Shown: piece by piece, positions 9,480 to 19,838 of the stretch
Position numbering within the stretch: the first letter of the stretch is position 1
Layout of the letters: the number at the start of each line of letters is the position of its first letter
DNA from: Stenocarpella maydis
Lineage: Eukaryota > Ascomycota > Sordariomycetes > Diaporthales > Diaporthaceae
DNA: 33,564 nucleotides
NCBI GenBank assembly: GCA_002270565.1
Contig: NQMI01000254.1
Location: 1-33,564, forward strand
Direction: 5' to 3'
Position numbers and translations under genes: made by a program
Notes under the pieces: model-generated
What the model saw: only the letters and a program-made list of their open reading frames with translations
Told to the model about the DNA's origin: nothing
Database searches by the model: none

Positions 9480-12118
9480 GTGGTGTTGCAAATAAAGGAG
9501 GGCTCATGTTTAAACTTTTCGGAGGGCCAAAAGCAAAAGAACGAAACAAATCGATATAATCGTAATATATGATCCTGTAGTATGGGTAGGCAAGAATCGA
9601 ATCTGTGAGCTTGAGCTTGATGGTCCGACACTTCCTATAACATGTGACATTTCAAGACCATTTGCTCAAAACTGACACTGGAAAACCCGTCGATAGTCGA
9701 TCCATACGTAACCAAATAAGTTTTGTCGTTCTTGGTTAGCATGTCCAGAGCTTTCAGTTCTCTGTATCGGGATAAGTCCCTGCTCACATCAAGTCCTATA
9801 CCGGTAGTTGTGGGTTTCGAACTAATCCAGTTATAATAGCCCTCTTTTTTTATAAAAAAAAAACCACCAAAAAATGGTTCTTCCTCAATCCTTGGAAATA
9901 GTTATTAAACACTTAAAGAACCAGCGTTAAATAATCAATGCAACGCTGATACTAACAAGTTTCAAACATCATAGTTACATATGTAACCCCTAATAAAATA
10001 GTAATAGCCTCATGATAAGGATAGTCGAGACCGACTTAGACATTCTAGTCTAAATGTGAACTGCCTTCGACCGCCGTATGAACGACAATCGATGAGGTAT
10101 CTTTTCTAACCCCAGTGATTGTTGCCTTGCTCCCGTCGTTGTTGCTTTGATAGCCAGCTTCCCTTGAGAGGAGATAAGGCTTGTCTCTAGGAGGGTTTGC
10201 ATGCCAAGCTTCCAGCGTGGGACTCTGGAACGCGATCTGAAGGCCTTGCTTGGTCTTGATAATCCACCATGGTTCCTGGTCTACTTTGCCCTTACACTAG
10301 ATACCATCAACTTCATCACGCTTGAGTGGGCTGGATCTCCGGGGGCTGGTCAAAACATATATCGTGATACCTCGTTTCAGCGCTGGTAATAATACAGTGC
10401 CGTCGTATTGAGGGCGATAAATAAGCGGCCAGCACTAATCCTGATGAACAAAACCGTACCGACACTGCTCATATACGTGTGCTTGATGCCCCGGAATTGG
10501 CTCGGCTTCTACTGCATACTTATCAGTGTTGAGGCGCCTCGTCATCCACACTCAATCGAACTACTTGGTCCTGAGTCAAGCCTCCGGGGGCGCATGATGG
10601 ACTGAAGACGTTTTATTAGACCGAGGGATCAAGACCTGTGGGGAACACACAGGGGGCAGGGGCGTTCAAGGGCAGTTTATTGGATCGGCGCCAAGCCGGA
10701 AGTTTGCATGGCCGTCGCAGAATTGTACACTAGTCCGGCCGGCAGCGAGGATTTACTAGGTATGTCTAGAAAGGCGGCAGGCCGAATTATCAACGCATAT
10801 ATAGCCCTCTGATACTGAGAAATCCGGTCCATACTACCTACTCAAACGTCAAACCCATGGGTATCCCTCTCACCCTGAGCTTGTTGAGGGGCCGCCGGCG
10901 AGCGCCTGCGAGGATCGGCTCATACCCAGATATGGGATCCTCTACTAACAGCCTGTTACGTCTTGACGGCCTTCTAGCTGCATATGTGGGCAAAACGAGA
11001 AGAAGAGAAAGATAAAATTTTCGTTAGGTGTAGTGGCGACCAATCCAATCTCGTCTCAGAACAAGGAAAGGCTTATCAGTCTACGAGACTCTTGACTTAA
11101 CCCTGCCATGTGATTAGACGCATGGGGATTCTCTCCGCTGGACGAGGCTCAATCTCGCCACGTGCATATATATCCCCACAACAGCTCTGTAGCGAGTGAT
11201 GTTCTCGAAACTTGGCCATTCATCGAGGCCTACGACTCAAGACGACGTCAATCATATGGCGCTAGAGGCCTCTGCTGAATCGTGACAAAAGTGAGGGGCG
11301 TCGGCGACGGAATCCAGATCTGTCGTGCCTGGCTAGGTTCAAACCTGACAAATCCACACCATAGGCAACAGATCCCTGCCTTAATCACATGTGCAGTGAA
11401 CTCTCCGGTAAAGGACCACTCCACCACTTTTATCAAAGGTCCACAAGAAAGAGCCCAGAGCACATTTTCAACCTTGATTCAATACCTCACGTCATTGGCC
11501 ACACGTCTTCACGCATTTCGTTTTACACGCAGGGCTGCGAACGTGGCCAAGCTTGGTAGCGTGATATGCAAGCCAGCCTTGACCGCTTCCAGACTACGCT
11601 TCTGCCATCCCATATCCATGAGTTGGAGGTTTCGAGATGGCATGTCATGGTTCCTACCGAGCTCGCCTCCCTCCGGTTTTCGTAGTATGACTGGACAAGA
11701 CAAATCCAACTCCGAAGGCGCATCTTTCGGGCCACGCCTCGTCTCAACTAAGAGCCTACCGCTAGCTACTCCATCCTGCTGCGCACCAAAGTTTTTCTAG
11801 TTCAGTGATCGTCAGGGGCCCGTGCGAAATCTCCAGCCATGACCCACCGTCTCACGAAAGGACCCGGAAGTATCTGCAGGACCACAAAAGGGCACGCTCC
11901 CCGGAGCTATCCACGACAGTCTGGGCCTTGGCATCTAGCGAAACAAAAATCAGTAAATACCGATCACTGCCGGCTCTAATCTGACAGGTCACCTCCTGTT
12001 GGCGATCTGCGATCCGCGTTCACGCCACGCTGAACGACCGACCACCAACTGCACCACTTTCAGCACGCGAACAAAGACCAAAGAACGATACCCACGAACT
12101 TCAGGGAATGATACAAGA
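9480..12118. other. 2.6-kb intergenic region without a supportable gene
   Basis: AATAAA lies just after the monooxygenase stop (about 9490). The rest shows only short frames without family features, such as plus 10201-10389 and plus 11282-11800. I see no convincing tRNA. A CACGTG E-box followed by a TATATATA run near 11158-11171 looks promoter-like but no gene follows that I can read. A short piece near 11293-11310 resembles the repeat core at 4100-4112 and 19733-19745. This may be a decayed gene or repeat remnant. Confidence 0.45.
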
Positions 12119-14020
12119 ATGACCCTCATTACCGATCTGATCGGTTCCAAGGACAATTTAGACGAGCACCCCGATTTCCTCAACTCCACACGCAATATCC
12201 TTGGCGTCGTTATAAGTTGTATGGTATGCGCAGCCGGATGACAGATTACTTGCCTTGTCTCCTCTCCCACACTTCATCGCCGAATTGGAACGTTCCTCTG
12301 ACAGGGCTCCGCTCCAATAAACAGGTTGTGACATGGATATGTGCCTTACTACGACTCTACACTCGATTCTTCATCATCAAGTCGCCATGGTGGGATGACC
12401 TCTTCATCGTTCTAGCTCTTGTACGTGTACTGGGTTGGGGGCTGGACACACGAAACATTTGAAATGAGGCCATGGGTTGACGCCATACGCAGGCTACCAC
12501 AAGCGCCGGATCAATCGCAATATGCCTTGCCACTAGGTGTGGCTTCGGACAACACTTTATTCTGCTCGGAGAACAAAAGATGTCTGACTATCTGAGGGTA
12601 CATCTACTTTCCCTCCATTGTCCGCCGTGGATACTCAGCTAAACAACGCTGGGGTCAGATCTTCTACGTTGCCAATGCCACATACCCCAGCTCTGCAGGT
12701 AAGCACCATCCCTGACCTTTTACTGTTTCCTGTCTGTCATAGAGTGTTCCAAAATGTGTCATTCTGGGACCCGTAGCTCTGATGAAGATATAATAGGATT
12801 TATCAAACTGGCATTATTGTTTCAGTACCTTCGACTTTATGACAAAGGATCGCGATTATGGTATACTTGTGTCGGCACCATCGTTGTTGTCTTTGTAGTA
12901 AGTGAAGCCTGTGATTTTTCCTCGCCCATCTCGACCGAACTCTTGTCCTCAAAGGGCCGCAGAAGGTCCAGGAGACCTACCCATTTTCTGCTCTGTTTGT
13001 TGAATGCGTCAGTGTGATGCAATACTAGGACTAATGTGACGCCGGTGATAGTGGTCTATAGCATTTGGGATTCTGGCCTGGGTGCCGTCGATCCCTATCC
13101 AGGGCTACTGGAATCTCACGATCCCAGCAAAACGCTTCGCATTTGGTTCTCTTGAGGTTGATGAATTTGTCACCACTTACACAACTTTGACTGCAACCAA
13201 CGTGGTCCTGGACATGATCATTCTCGCTATCCCCGCGCCGTTGTTGCTGTACAACAAGACCAGCAGCACAAAGTCACGGTGGGCTTTGATCTGCCTCTTC
13301 AGTGTTGGCAGCCTGTACGTTTTCTCGCACCGGATATGCGTCAAGGTTTCTGAGGCTAACATCGCACAGGGCCAGCATAGTTTCGATATGGCGGCTCGCG
13401 TCCATCATCCAAACGCAAGCCGCGACCTCACCGACGTAAGCGGCTTCCCAATGTTTTTGCTCAGTACTTGGTGTGGCCTGGGACCCAAAACTTCTCATGT
13501 GCTAGAGGTCTTGAGACATGCGATAACTAAACCGGACCCCATCTCCCGACACCCTGGGCATGTTCATCAAACAGCTTCTTGATGCTTCAATACGTAAGTA
13601 ACTAACGCTGAGTGCTTCAGATTCGACCCCACCTGGTACGGACCTACACCAATCGTCCTCGCTGCTCTTGAGGTCGATGTTGCTACAATCTGCGCTTCTC
13701 TGCCCGTTTTCTGGCCTGTGCTCCAAAATCTCGACATGTCTCAAATCCTCGTTACAAGAGAGGTCAAGGTGACGCTGGAGCATCGCCGCCTCAGCACAGG
13801 CGGAACGGATAACGACCCGGATGACGACGCAATCGAGCTTCGGAGGAGCAAGAGTGGGCAGGGCAACAAGACCTACTATGAAGACCCCTATGTTGCGCAA
13901 CAAGTGAATCCGTTCAGCGAACCGGAGGAATTTGGCTCCAGGGCGAAAATAAACAACAAATCGACTGGCGGGCCCAGGCACTCGCGGAAACAGAGTGTAA
14001 AGAATGCTCCGAAATTTTAG
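12119..14020 (+). CDS. Fungal rhodopsin-domain integral membrane protein (seven-TM, PTH11/SAT5-like superfamily), eight exons
   Basis: Exons joined by eye: 12119-12223, 12325-12420, 12493-12597, 12659-12698, 12797-12897, 13052-13314, 13370-13435, 13621-14020. The phases agree throughout and give 391 aa. All introns are GT-AG, most with a fungal branch point, for example CTAAC before 13620. The protein follows the fungal rhodopsin-domain pattern: N-terminal STRNILGVVISCM; RLYTRFFIIKSPWWDDLFIV (about residues 43-62); CGFGQHF (about 82-88); IKLALLFQYLRLYDKG (about 118-133); ILAWVPSIPIQGYWN (TM and the conserved QGYWN); FDPTWYGPTPIVLAALEVDV (about 260-279); and CASLPVFWPVL. A hydrophilic tail of about 90 residues is rich in charged residues. 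Such proteins sit in the plasma or internal membranes. Some are PTH11-like receptors, most are uncharacterised, and no ligand can be inferred. The 12797 acceptor was chosen over 12750 because it restores the family alignment. The 185-nt last intron is unusually long. Confidence 0.85.
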
Positions 14021-15706
14021 GCTCCTTTTGGCAGTCTCGTCTCATGTCGAAATAGTAATGAAATCACAAGGACGATCGCACTTCGCTTGGCATTTCATTT
14101 TCCCCGTTGACAAGTGTACCGTGACCCGGAGTCCCCATGTCTTTAAACGGACGGTTTGATCACACGCACGACGTTTGCGTACCGCCCTGGTCTATTCCTC
14201 ACTCGAACCGTGGCTTTTTGTGTAGTTTAAGTAGTGCCCCGGGGAACAAGTCTGCGCACCGTATTTCCCATTGTTTATAACTCCTCGATGGAGCATTTCG
14301 CTCAAACATTGAACGCAAGTCGATTGGTGAGCGATATTGCCCGTGGAATTGTGTTCGCAAGTTTCATAATGCGCTACAGCAACTGTTCAGCGTTACCCAC
14401 GTGGGAACTTGTTGGGCCCAGGACATGCGGCTCTGTTGTGCTAGGCCTTTTTGGAATTCTTCTTGAGGGTAAATATGGGGTGCTTAGTATTAAGATATTA
14501 CTAGTACCCTATACGAATATCTCCCTTCCTTGAATGTTCAATGTCAGATAGCGATGTAGACAAAATCTGTGGCATGACTTCCCCTTGGACACTCCACCTC
14601 CGTCTCAGACGCCGCAAGGAGACTTGAGAACGCGAAAACAGGTGTTATATCTAGTGCGACGAGCAAGCCACTTAAGACCGAGAAGTTTAACTCCATGAAC
14701 CGCCGAAAAAGTACCCTAGGTATTAATGCGGACTGGCCAGAGTTTGTCATCAAGTGTTTCACAACGGCGGGAGAGGTAATGCACCCCCAGATCCCTCAAG
14801 CAAGAAGAATCCTGAGGAAGAATGAGTGTCACTTTAATTACGCCGTGACATACCTAGGTAAGCATGGGTCTGACGCAAGTCAAGACCACCAATGCCTCCA
14901 GCTGCAGCGGGGTCTTCGCAAGCAATATAGACAACGCAGAAATGAGCGGACAAATCTGTTTCCATGCACGATCTCAAAGGCAGAAGGATCTCTGGGATTC
15001 CCCAGGTCTTGGCCTCGAGGTCAGATTCCGGGGGTCTGTGTGGCACAGAATGATCAGCTGTCGGTGCCGGAGGTTCCAGTTTGTTGGGCCTCTAAAATTA
15101 GCCGTCCTTGGATGGAAGAAACCTTGTTCAAGTATTGATGTCACCAAACTGGACGGCCGCGCCCTTGATTGTTTCCTGCTGCAAAACAAAGATCACTACC
15201 TGTTCTCTTTCGTCTGTATCGTGCTCAGATATCCATACCGCAAGCTTTGACAGCATATGCATGCATCATGACGCCAGCCAAACGATTAAAGTAGGTTTCG
15301 CATCCGATTTGAAACCGGTGGCGAGGCTCACAGAGAGAGGCTCGCTGGCATGGCTTACGGGGCTCTCGGTGTTGGACCTGGTCCGCGGTCCGTTTTGACA
15401 AAGACCCTGACTGAAATCAAGAATCTTCCAGTATGTTGGCTGCACAGTCTCATTCGGTGTCGGGGATCCCCCGCCTTGTACAATTGCCGCAACGTAATAT
15501 CATCCTGCGCTCCCGTCAATAGTCTTGTAATGATTTGGGGTCTCGTAATGCTTGCTCGGGGATGGGACCGGCCATTTTACCCAGGCTATGCCTGTTGATG
15601 TGGAGACCCGGGACGATGTAATGCTTGGCCGCGGTAGCATTGCCCAGGGTCGCAGGGGAATAACCTGATTTATACCCTTTGTCTTTGAGGTACGGTCCCT
15701 CGGAGG
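14021..15706. other. 1.7-kb region between the rhodopsin-domain gene and the HET gene; no secure gene
   Basis: Several short frames occur on both strands but none shows a recognised domain. The only suggestive one is on minus (14700-14544), whose 51 codons start M-ELNFSVLSGLLVALD, a hydrophobic N-terminus that could be a signal peptide of a small secreted protein or a first exon. No matching continuation exon could be traced. A plus frame at 14864-15250 has several cysteines but no leader. The last few hundred bases presumably hold the HET promoter. Confidence 0.4.
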
Positions 15707-15874
15707 ATGGGACCGACAGCAGGATATCGCACGATTCGACCCTGTTTCGACCATGGTATTACCCCTATCCGAGCAGCTTGTCCCAGCTCTCGTTGGCCAC
15801 AAGAAGCGGCGGTTCGTCGCGTACACCGGCACCTCGCGCCAAAGCCGCAAACTCTAACTCGAAAAAACCCAGAA

Positions 15875-17758
15875 ATGATGTCTACCACGGTCGTGGTCAG
15901 TGGCGACGAGAGAGAAGCCATGAGTGAGGTTATCACAGTCTACCACCGACCACACAAGACCAGTATCACTGAAGTCACGGAGATCAGCACTGCGGAGATC
16001 AGCCTTGGCGACGAGGAACAACGCGATTTAGTGTTTGCAGATCATCCCCTGCGGAAGACCCATCGGGAGATCCGCCTGCTGGTGCTCCTGCCGGCTTCAA
16101 GTTTGCAAGATGAGGTGCGATGCGACTTTTGCGTTGCGTCTTTGGGGGCACCCAGCGACAGAGGCCCGACGCTACACCCTCTACAATACGAAGTATTATC
16201 CTACGCCTGGGGAGAGTCAACCACCAACTGCTCGATTACGCTCTGCGGCCAGACGAATTTCAACGTCACGGACAATCTCTACTCCGCACTGGTCCGGCTT
16301 CGCCATACAGAAAGGAACAGGATCCTCTGGGTCGATGCGCTATGCATTGACCACGACAGCAACGCCGAGCGGAACTGGCAAGTGGCTCTGATGGGCCAAA
16401 TCCTCAGGGCTGCCGGCTCAGTACTCGTCTGGCTGGGGGACTATGAGACCCAGCACGAACCCACGGCGAGTCGGGAGAGGGAGCGGAAAGAGTGGCTCAG
16501 ACAGAGTCGCCGGGCATTAGGACACGCGCTGCACGATCCCCTCTGGTCTGAAGGTGTTTGGTCTATCCAAACAGCTGTCCTCGCCAGAGCCCCGCCGACC
16601 CTTCAGTTTGGCTCAGTTACCTGGAGCTGGGAGCTCCTATGCGAGGAGTTGAGCCAGTGGCCATGGCCGACCGTGCCACGAGGCTCCCTTGGCAAGCTCC
16701 GAAGGTTCCGTACACAGGTATTTGAGCTCGAAAGGTTGCGAAAACAGTGTATACCTGGAGCAGATAATGCCGGTATAATACAGTTCCTCCCGAGCCTGGC
16801 ACGCCGCGAAGCCGCAGACCCTCAGGATATGGCGTACTGCCTCATCGGGCTGATCAAGAAGGAAGAGAGCGACTTCATCACCCCAAACTACGACGAGCCA
16901 CCATCCCAGTGTTATAGCAAGGCGACGTTTGCAATTGTCTCGTCCGAGAAAAGCCTCGCCTGCATCGGGCTGGCACAGCAGGGAGACATACCATCATGGG
17001 CCATTGATTTTACGCTCTCTGGCTGCGAGGTTGACAACGCCCAGCTGGAGCTGGCAGGGAGGACCTTGACGAAAATGAGACGCCGGGAGATCTGGCATGA
17101 CTACCTGATCGAGGCGCCGCCGCCGCCATCACTCAGTGAAGACAAGTCCGGACTTCGAATCTCGGGCTTCATCCTGGACCGGGTAATGAGGACGGCTCGT
17201 GCATCTTGTACCGCAAGTCAGCGCTGCGAAACATGCCTCGAACTCGACGAGTATCGCTCGTCTCTCCGGGACCTTTTCTCGTCGATGCCAAGAGTGCACC
17301 CCCGTCAGGCTCTCATGCAAGGTGATCGCCCCGCCATCATCGAGCCAGGTCTTGCAAGCCCGGACTGGGAAGATCTCGATTCTGTCCTTGAGGATCAACT
17401 ACTCGACACGCATGCGCTCGGATTTGATCTCGCTGGTGCATGGTACTCAGCGACGGGGCTCGAAAGTCCTTTCCTCACCAGCCTTTGGTGGAAAAGCATC
17501 CTCGACTACACCAAGATCATATCGCAGCCGGAGCCGACGTGGTTCAGGACGTCCTACGGCTTCGTCGGCTACAGCCCCAGGCTTCTCGAGCCTGACGACG
17601 TGTTATGCCTGGTGACTAGCAACGCGCACCCGATGGTTCTGAGGAAAGCTGAGGGCGGATACAGCTTTGTGTGTTTCGCATGGGTTCCGGGCCTCATGAA
17701 TCACGAGATTGACGGTATCTTGAACGAGATAGGTGCGACTGATATTGAACTAGTCTGA
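15875..17758 (+). CDS. HET-domain protein (heterokaryon incompatibility family)
   Basis: An uninterrupted reading frame; starting at the ATG pair 15875/15878 (context CAGAAATGATG) gives 627 aa. An upstream in-frame ATG at 15707 would give 683 aa but adds a basic, low-complexity leader. The HET domain blocks are clear: YEVLSYAWGE (about residues 105-114), RILWVDALCIDHDSNAERNW (about 147-166) followed by a QVALMGQI block, and VLVWLGDY (about 183-190). The C-terminal two thirds has no repeat, WD40, NACHT or other partner domain that I can see. Family members trigger programmed cell death when incompatible hyphae fuse, usually through interaction with another locus. Whether this one does is unknown, because fungal genomes hold many HET paralogues of untested function. 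It lies in the accessory-type part of the island, consistent with the fast turnover of this family. Confidence 0.88.
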   Translation: MMSTTVVVSGDEREAMSEVITVYHRPHKTSITEVTEISTAEISLGDEEQRDLVFADHPLRKTHREIRLLVLLPASSLQDEVRCDFCVASLGAPSDRGPTLHPLQYEVLSYAWGESTTNCSITLCGQTNFNVTDNLYSALVRLRHTERNRILWVDALCIDHDSNAERNWQVALMGQILRAAGSVLVWLGDYETQHEPTASRERERKEWLRQSRRALGHALHDPLWSEGVWSIQTAVLARAPPTLQFGSVTWSWELLCEELSQWPWPTVPRGSLGKLRRFRTQVFELERLRKQCIPGADNAGIIQFLPSLARREAADPQDMAYCLIGLIKKEESDFITPNYDEPPSQCYSKATFAIVSSEKSLACIGLAQQGDIPSWAIDFTLSGCEVDNAQLELAGRTLTKMRRREIWHDYLIEAPPPPSLSEDKSGLRISGFILDRVMRTARASCTASQRCETCLELDEYRSSLRDLFSSMPRVHPRQALMQGDRPAIIEPGLASPDWEDLDSVLEDQLLDTHALGFDLAGAWYSATGLESPFLTSLWWKSILDYTKIISQPEPTWFRTSYGFVGYSPRLLEPDDVLCLVTSNAHPMVLRKAEGGYSFVCFAWVPGLMNHEIDGILNEIGATDIELV

Positions 17759-18062
17759 GAGCACAGCCTTCATGGGTAGGGAGCCTTCAAGAGCTCTATG
17801 GCACGGGAGAGGCCTGACGTCACCGCTTTGTCGTGAGCCAGGACTAAATATCCGTCACGGCTTGACCCTTTCAAATGTTGAGTTTGCGAATTCAAAATTG
17901 CCCAGGTATGGAGAGAGCACCAGGCAGATGTCTCCCGGATTACTATTTGTTCAATATCATCTGGTCTTGGGTTCTGCGTTCCCGTCGTTTCGGACGGCTC
18001 GGTGTGTGGCGAGGAGGCTGCTGAGCACCAGCACAGTCAGGAGCGAGAAGCCCCCATCCGCC
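17759..18062. promoter_or_regulatory. Intergenic/5' leader between HET and the DHH gene, partly coding if the long start is used
   Basis: The HET stop is followed by about 170 bp before an ATG at 17928 that is in frame with the next gene. From 17928 to 18062 the frame stays open and encodes a presequence-like segment (see the DHH entry). The DHH promoter must therefore be compact and close to the HET terminator. Confidence 0.4.
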
Positions 18063-19436
18063 ATGAAGAGAAGTGCTGCATCAAGCTCGAACGCGATGAA
18101 GAAGAAGAAGCGACGTGTTGAGTTACCTGAGTATCACGCAACCCCGTCCGTGAGGACTGAATCCGGGGACATCATCTGGCCTGCACCCAAAGGGCAGATT
18201 GAGTCAGCCAGACAATTCATTCTCGAATGGTAAGCGAATCAACTCGGAGCAAGCGTCTCTGGTCCACGAAGCTGACAGACCAAAAGTGCAGCCTCCGGGA
18301 AGAAAACACTCATCGTCCCGGACAAGGACGCCGACGGGCTCAGCTCAGGAGCAATCTTACAAAAGACACTGCTTCTTCTTGGGTTAGGCCGGCACAAAAT
18401 ATTAGCACACTTGCTTCAGAAAGGCAACAGTATACACGATGAAGGCGAAAGAGCTGCGATGGCTGCCCATGACCCGGGATACATCTTCGTTCTCGACCAG
18501 GGATCAAGGAAGTCACGTCCGCTGATAGAGAAGCCTCACAAAGTCTTGGTCATTGACCATCACCATGCCCTCGAAGATGACTTCCCGGAAGGCGCCCAGA
18601 ACGTGACAGCCTGCAACAGCCCTCCGGTGGCGACCAGCTCGTTGCTGACTTACCTGATCTGCCGAGAACTTCATGGGGACGTGGAGAAGGAGTGCGACTG
18701 GCTCTGCATCATGGGGACGCACGGCGACCTGGGGAACACGCTGAGGTGGGAGCCGCCCTTCCCGGACATGAAGGGCGCGCTCAAGCGGTATACCAGAAAG
18801 GCAATCAACGAGGCCGTCTCGCTCGTCAACGCCCCCCGGCGCACGGCAGCGTTTGGCGTGCCCGCGGCATGGGCCGCCCTGACCGCGGCGCAGTCGCCAC
18901 CGGACCTGCTCAAGAACAGGGAGCTGCTCGCGGCGCGCGCCGAGGTCAACGCCGAGGTCGAGCGGTGCACGCACACGGCGCCCAGGTTCAGCTCGGACGC
19001 AAAGGTCGCCGTGCTCCGGATCAGCTCCAAGGCGCAGGTCCACCCTGTGATCGCCACGAGGTGGGCGGGCCACCTGCAGTCGAACAGGCTGGAGGTGGTG
19101 ATGTGTGCCAACGAGGGGTATCTCCCGGGGATGGTCAACTTCTCGTGCCGGATCCCACGGGCGGCGAGGGCGAGGGACCCGCCTGTGAATATCATCGAGG
19201 TGCTCGAGGGAATCGCGGCCAAGGCCGCAGATGAGACGCTGAGGGCCAGGATGGGCGAGTCTTTTGCGAGGGGGCACAAAGAGGCCAGCGGAGGAATCGT
19301 GCCGGTGGAGGAATTTGAGGAGCTGATGGAGGTTATGGAGGTCGGGAAGAAGCCTGGAGGGAGTAGTAGTACGCCCAGGAAAAGGACAGAGGCCAAGCCG
19401 GGAAACACCATTACAAATTACTTTGCCAGGACCTGA
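18063..19436 (+). CDS. RecJ-like DHH-family phosphoesterase, two exons
   Basis: Exons 18063-18229 and 18287-19436, with a 57-nt GT-AG intron (branch GCTGAC), give 438 aa. The catalytic motifs of the DHH superfamily are visible: DKDADGLSS (about residues 68-76; RecJ type, metal-binding Asps), the signature IDHHH (about 145-149), and GTHGD (about 199-203). A glycine-poor DHHA1-like C-terminal region follows. This arrangement fits RecJ/nucleic-acid or oligonucleotide phosphoesterases better than yeast-type exopolyphosphatase, though the substrate is unproven. KKKKRRVE near residue 13 is a likely nuclear localisation signal, and the extreme C-terminus GNTITNYFART resembles a PCNA-binding PIP box without its usual Gln. 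An in-frame ATG at 17928 adds 45 residues, including ARRLLSTSTVRS, which looks like a mitochondrial presequence. Two isoforms, mitochondrial and nuclear, are plausible. Confidence 0.85.
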
Positions 19437-19838
19437 ACATGATGGCTCATGGCTATAAGGTTCTTATTTCATAATGAAAGAATCTTTCTGCCGTGAGAGA
19501 ATATGATTTCCATTAAAAAAAATGAAGAAAAAAGTAAAAGGAAGGGGTATTGGGAAGAAGATGTTGCCCAACTGAGGTGAGTCTTAATAGGCCTGAGGTT
19601 AGGTCTGTCTCTTACCTCTAGATTTGTTTAAGAGACAGGCCACGTCTGAGTGTCCCCTAGGCGAGAGACGTCAGCATTAGACGTCCTCAAAACTGCGCTG
19701 CACGAATCCATCACGATGTCCACATAAAACACCGCCCACGCCCTTGCGATGGGGCGACAGGACTTTCTGACCTTTTCCTGACTAACCACTCAGAAACCAG
19801 TGAGCCTTCCATACCACTGGTGCACCAGTTATCACGTC
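19437..19838. other. Intergenic region with repeat remnants upstream of pantothenate synthase
   Basis: It contains an A-rich tract (about 19514-19545), a 34-bp palindrome (19605-19638) and, at 19718-19745, a segment resembling the reverse-oriented repeat at 4085-4112. These look like a small decayed transposon (MITE-like) sitting in the promoter region of the next gene. Confidence 0.4.
19605..19638. repeat. 34-bp palindrome with 10-bp perfect arms (CTGTCTCTTA / TAAGAGACAG)
   Basis: The arms 19605-19614 and 19629-19638 are exact complements around a 14-nt centre. The arms equal the outer 10 bp of the Tn5 mosaic end, and the right half (19618-19638) differs from that end plus junction at only two positions. 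It may be a natural transposon-like inverted repeat or a library-derived sequence. Confidence 0.6.

Noticed and set aside
10201..10605. Two short plus-strand open frames in the gap after the monooxygenase
   Set aside because: No domain, leader peptide, splice pattern or conserved composition could be seen.
11336..11345. GGTTCAAACC resembling a tRNA B box
   Set aside because: No A box at the right distance and no cloverleaf or acceptor stem could be formed.
11282..11800. 172-codon plus-strand open frame
   Set aside because: The amino-acid pattern looks random, overlapping frames are equally open, and it begins inside a repeat-like core.
8033..18063. Idea that monooxygenase, seven-TM protein and HET gene form a biosynthetic cluster
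   Set aside because: No polyketide synthase, NRPS, terpene cyclase, P450 or transporter is present, and the genes are separated by long gaps.
18513..19277. Long minus-strand open frames opposite the DHH gene
   Set aside because: They are shadows of a GC-rich coding strand; the plus frame has the DHH motifs.
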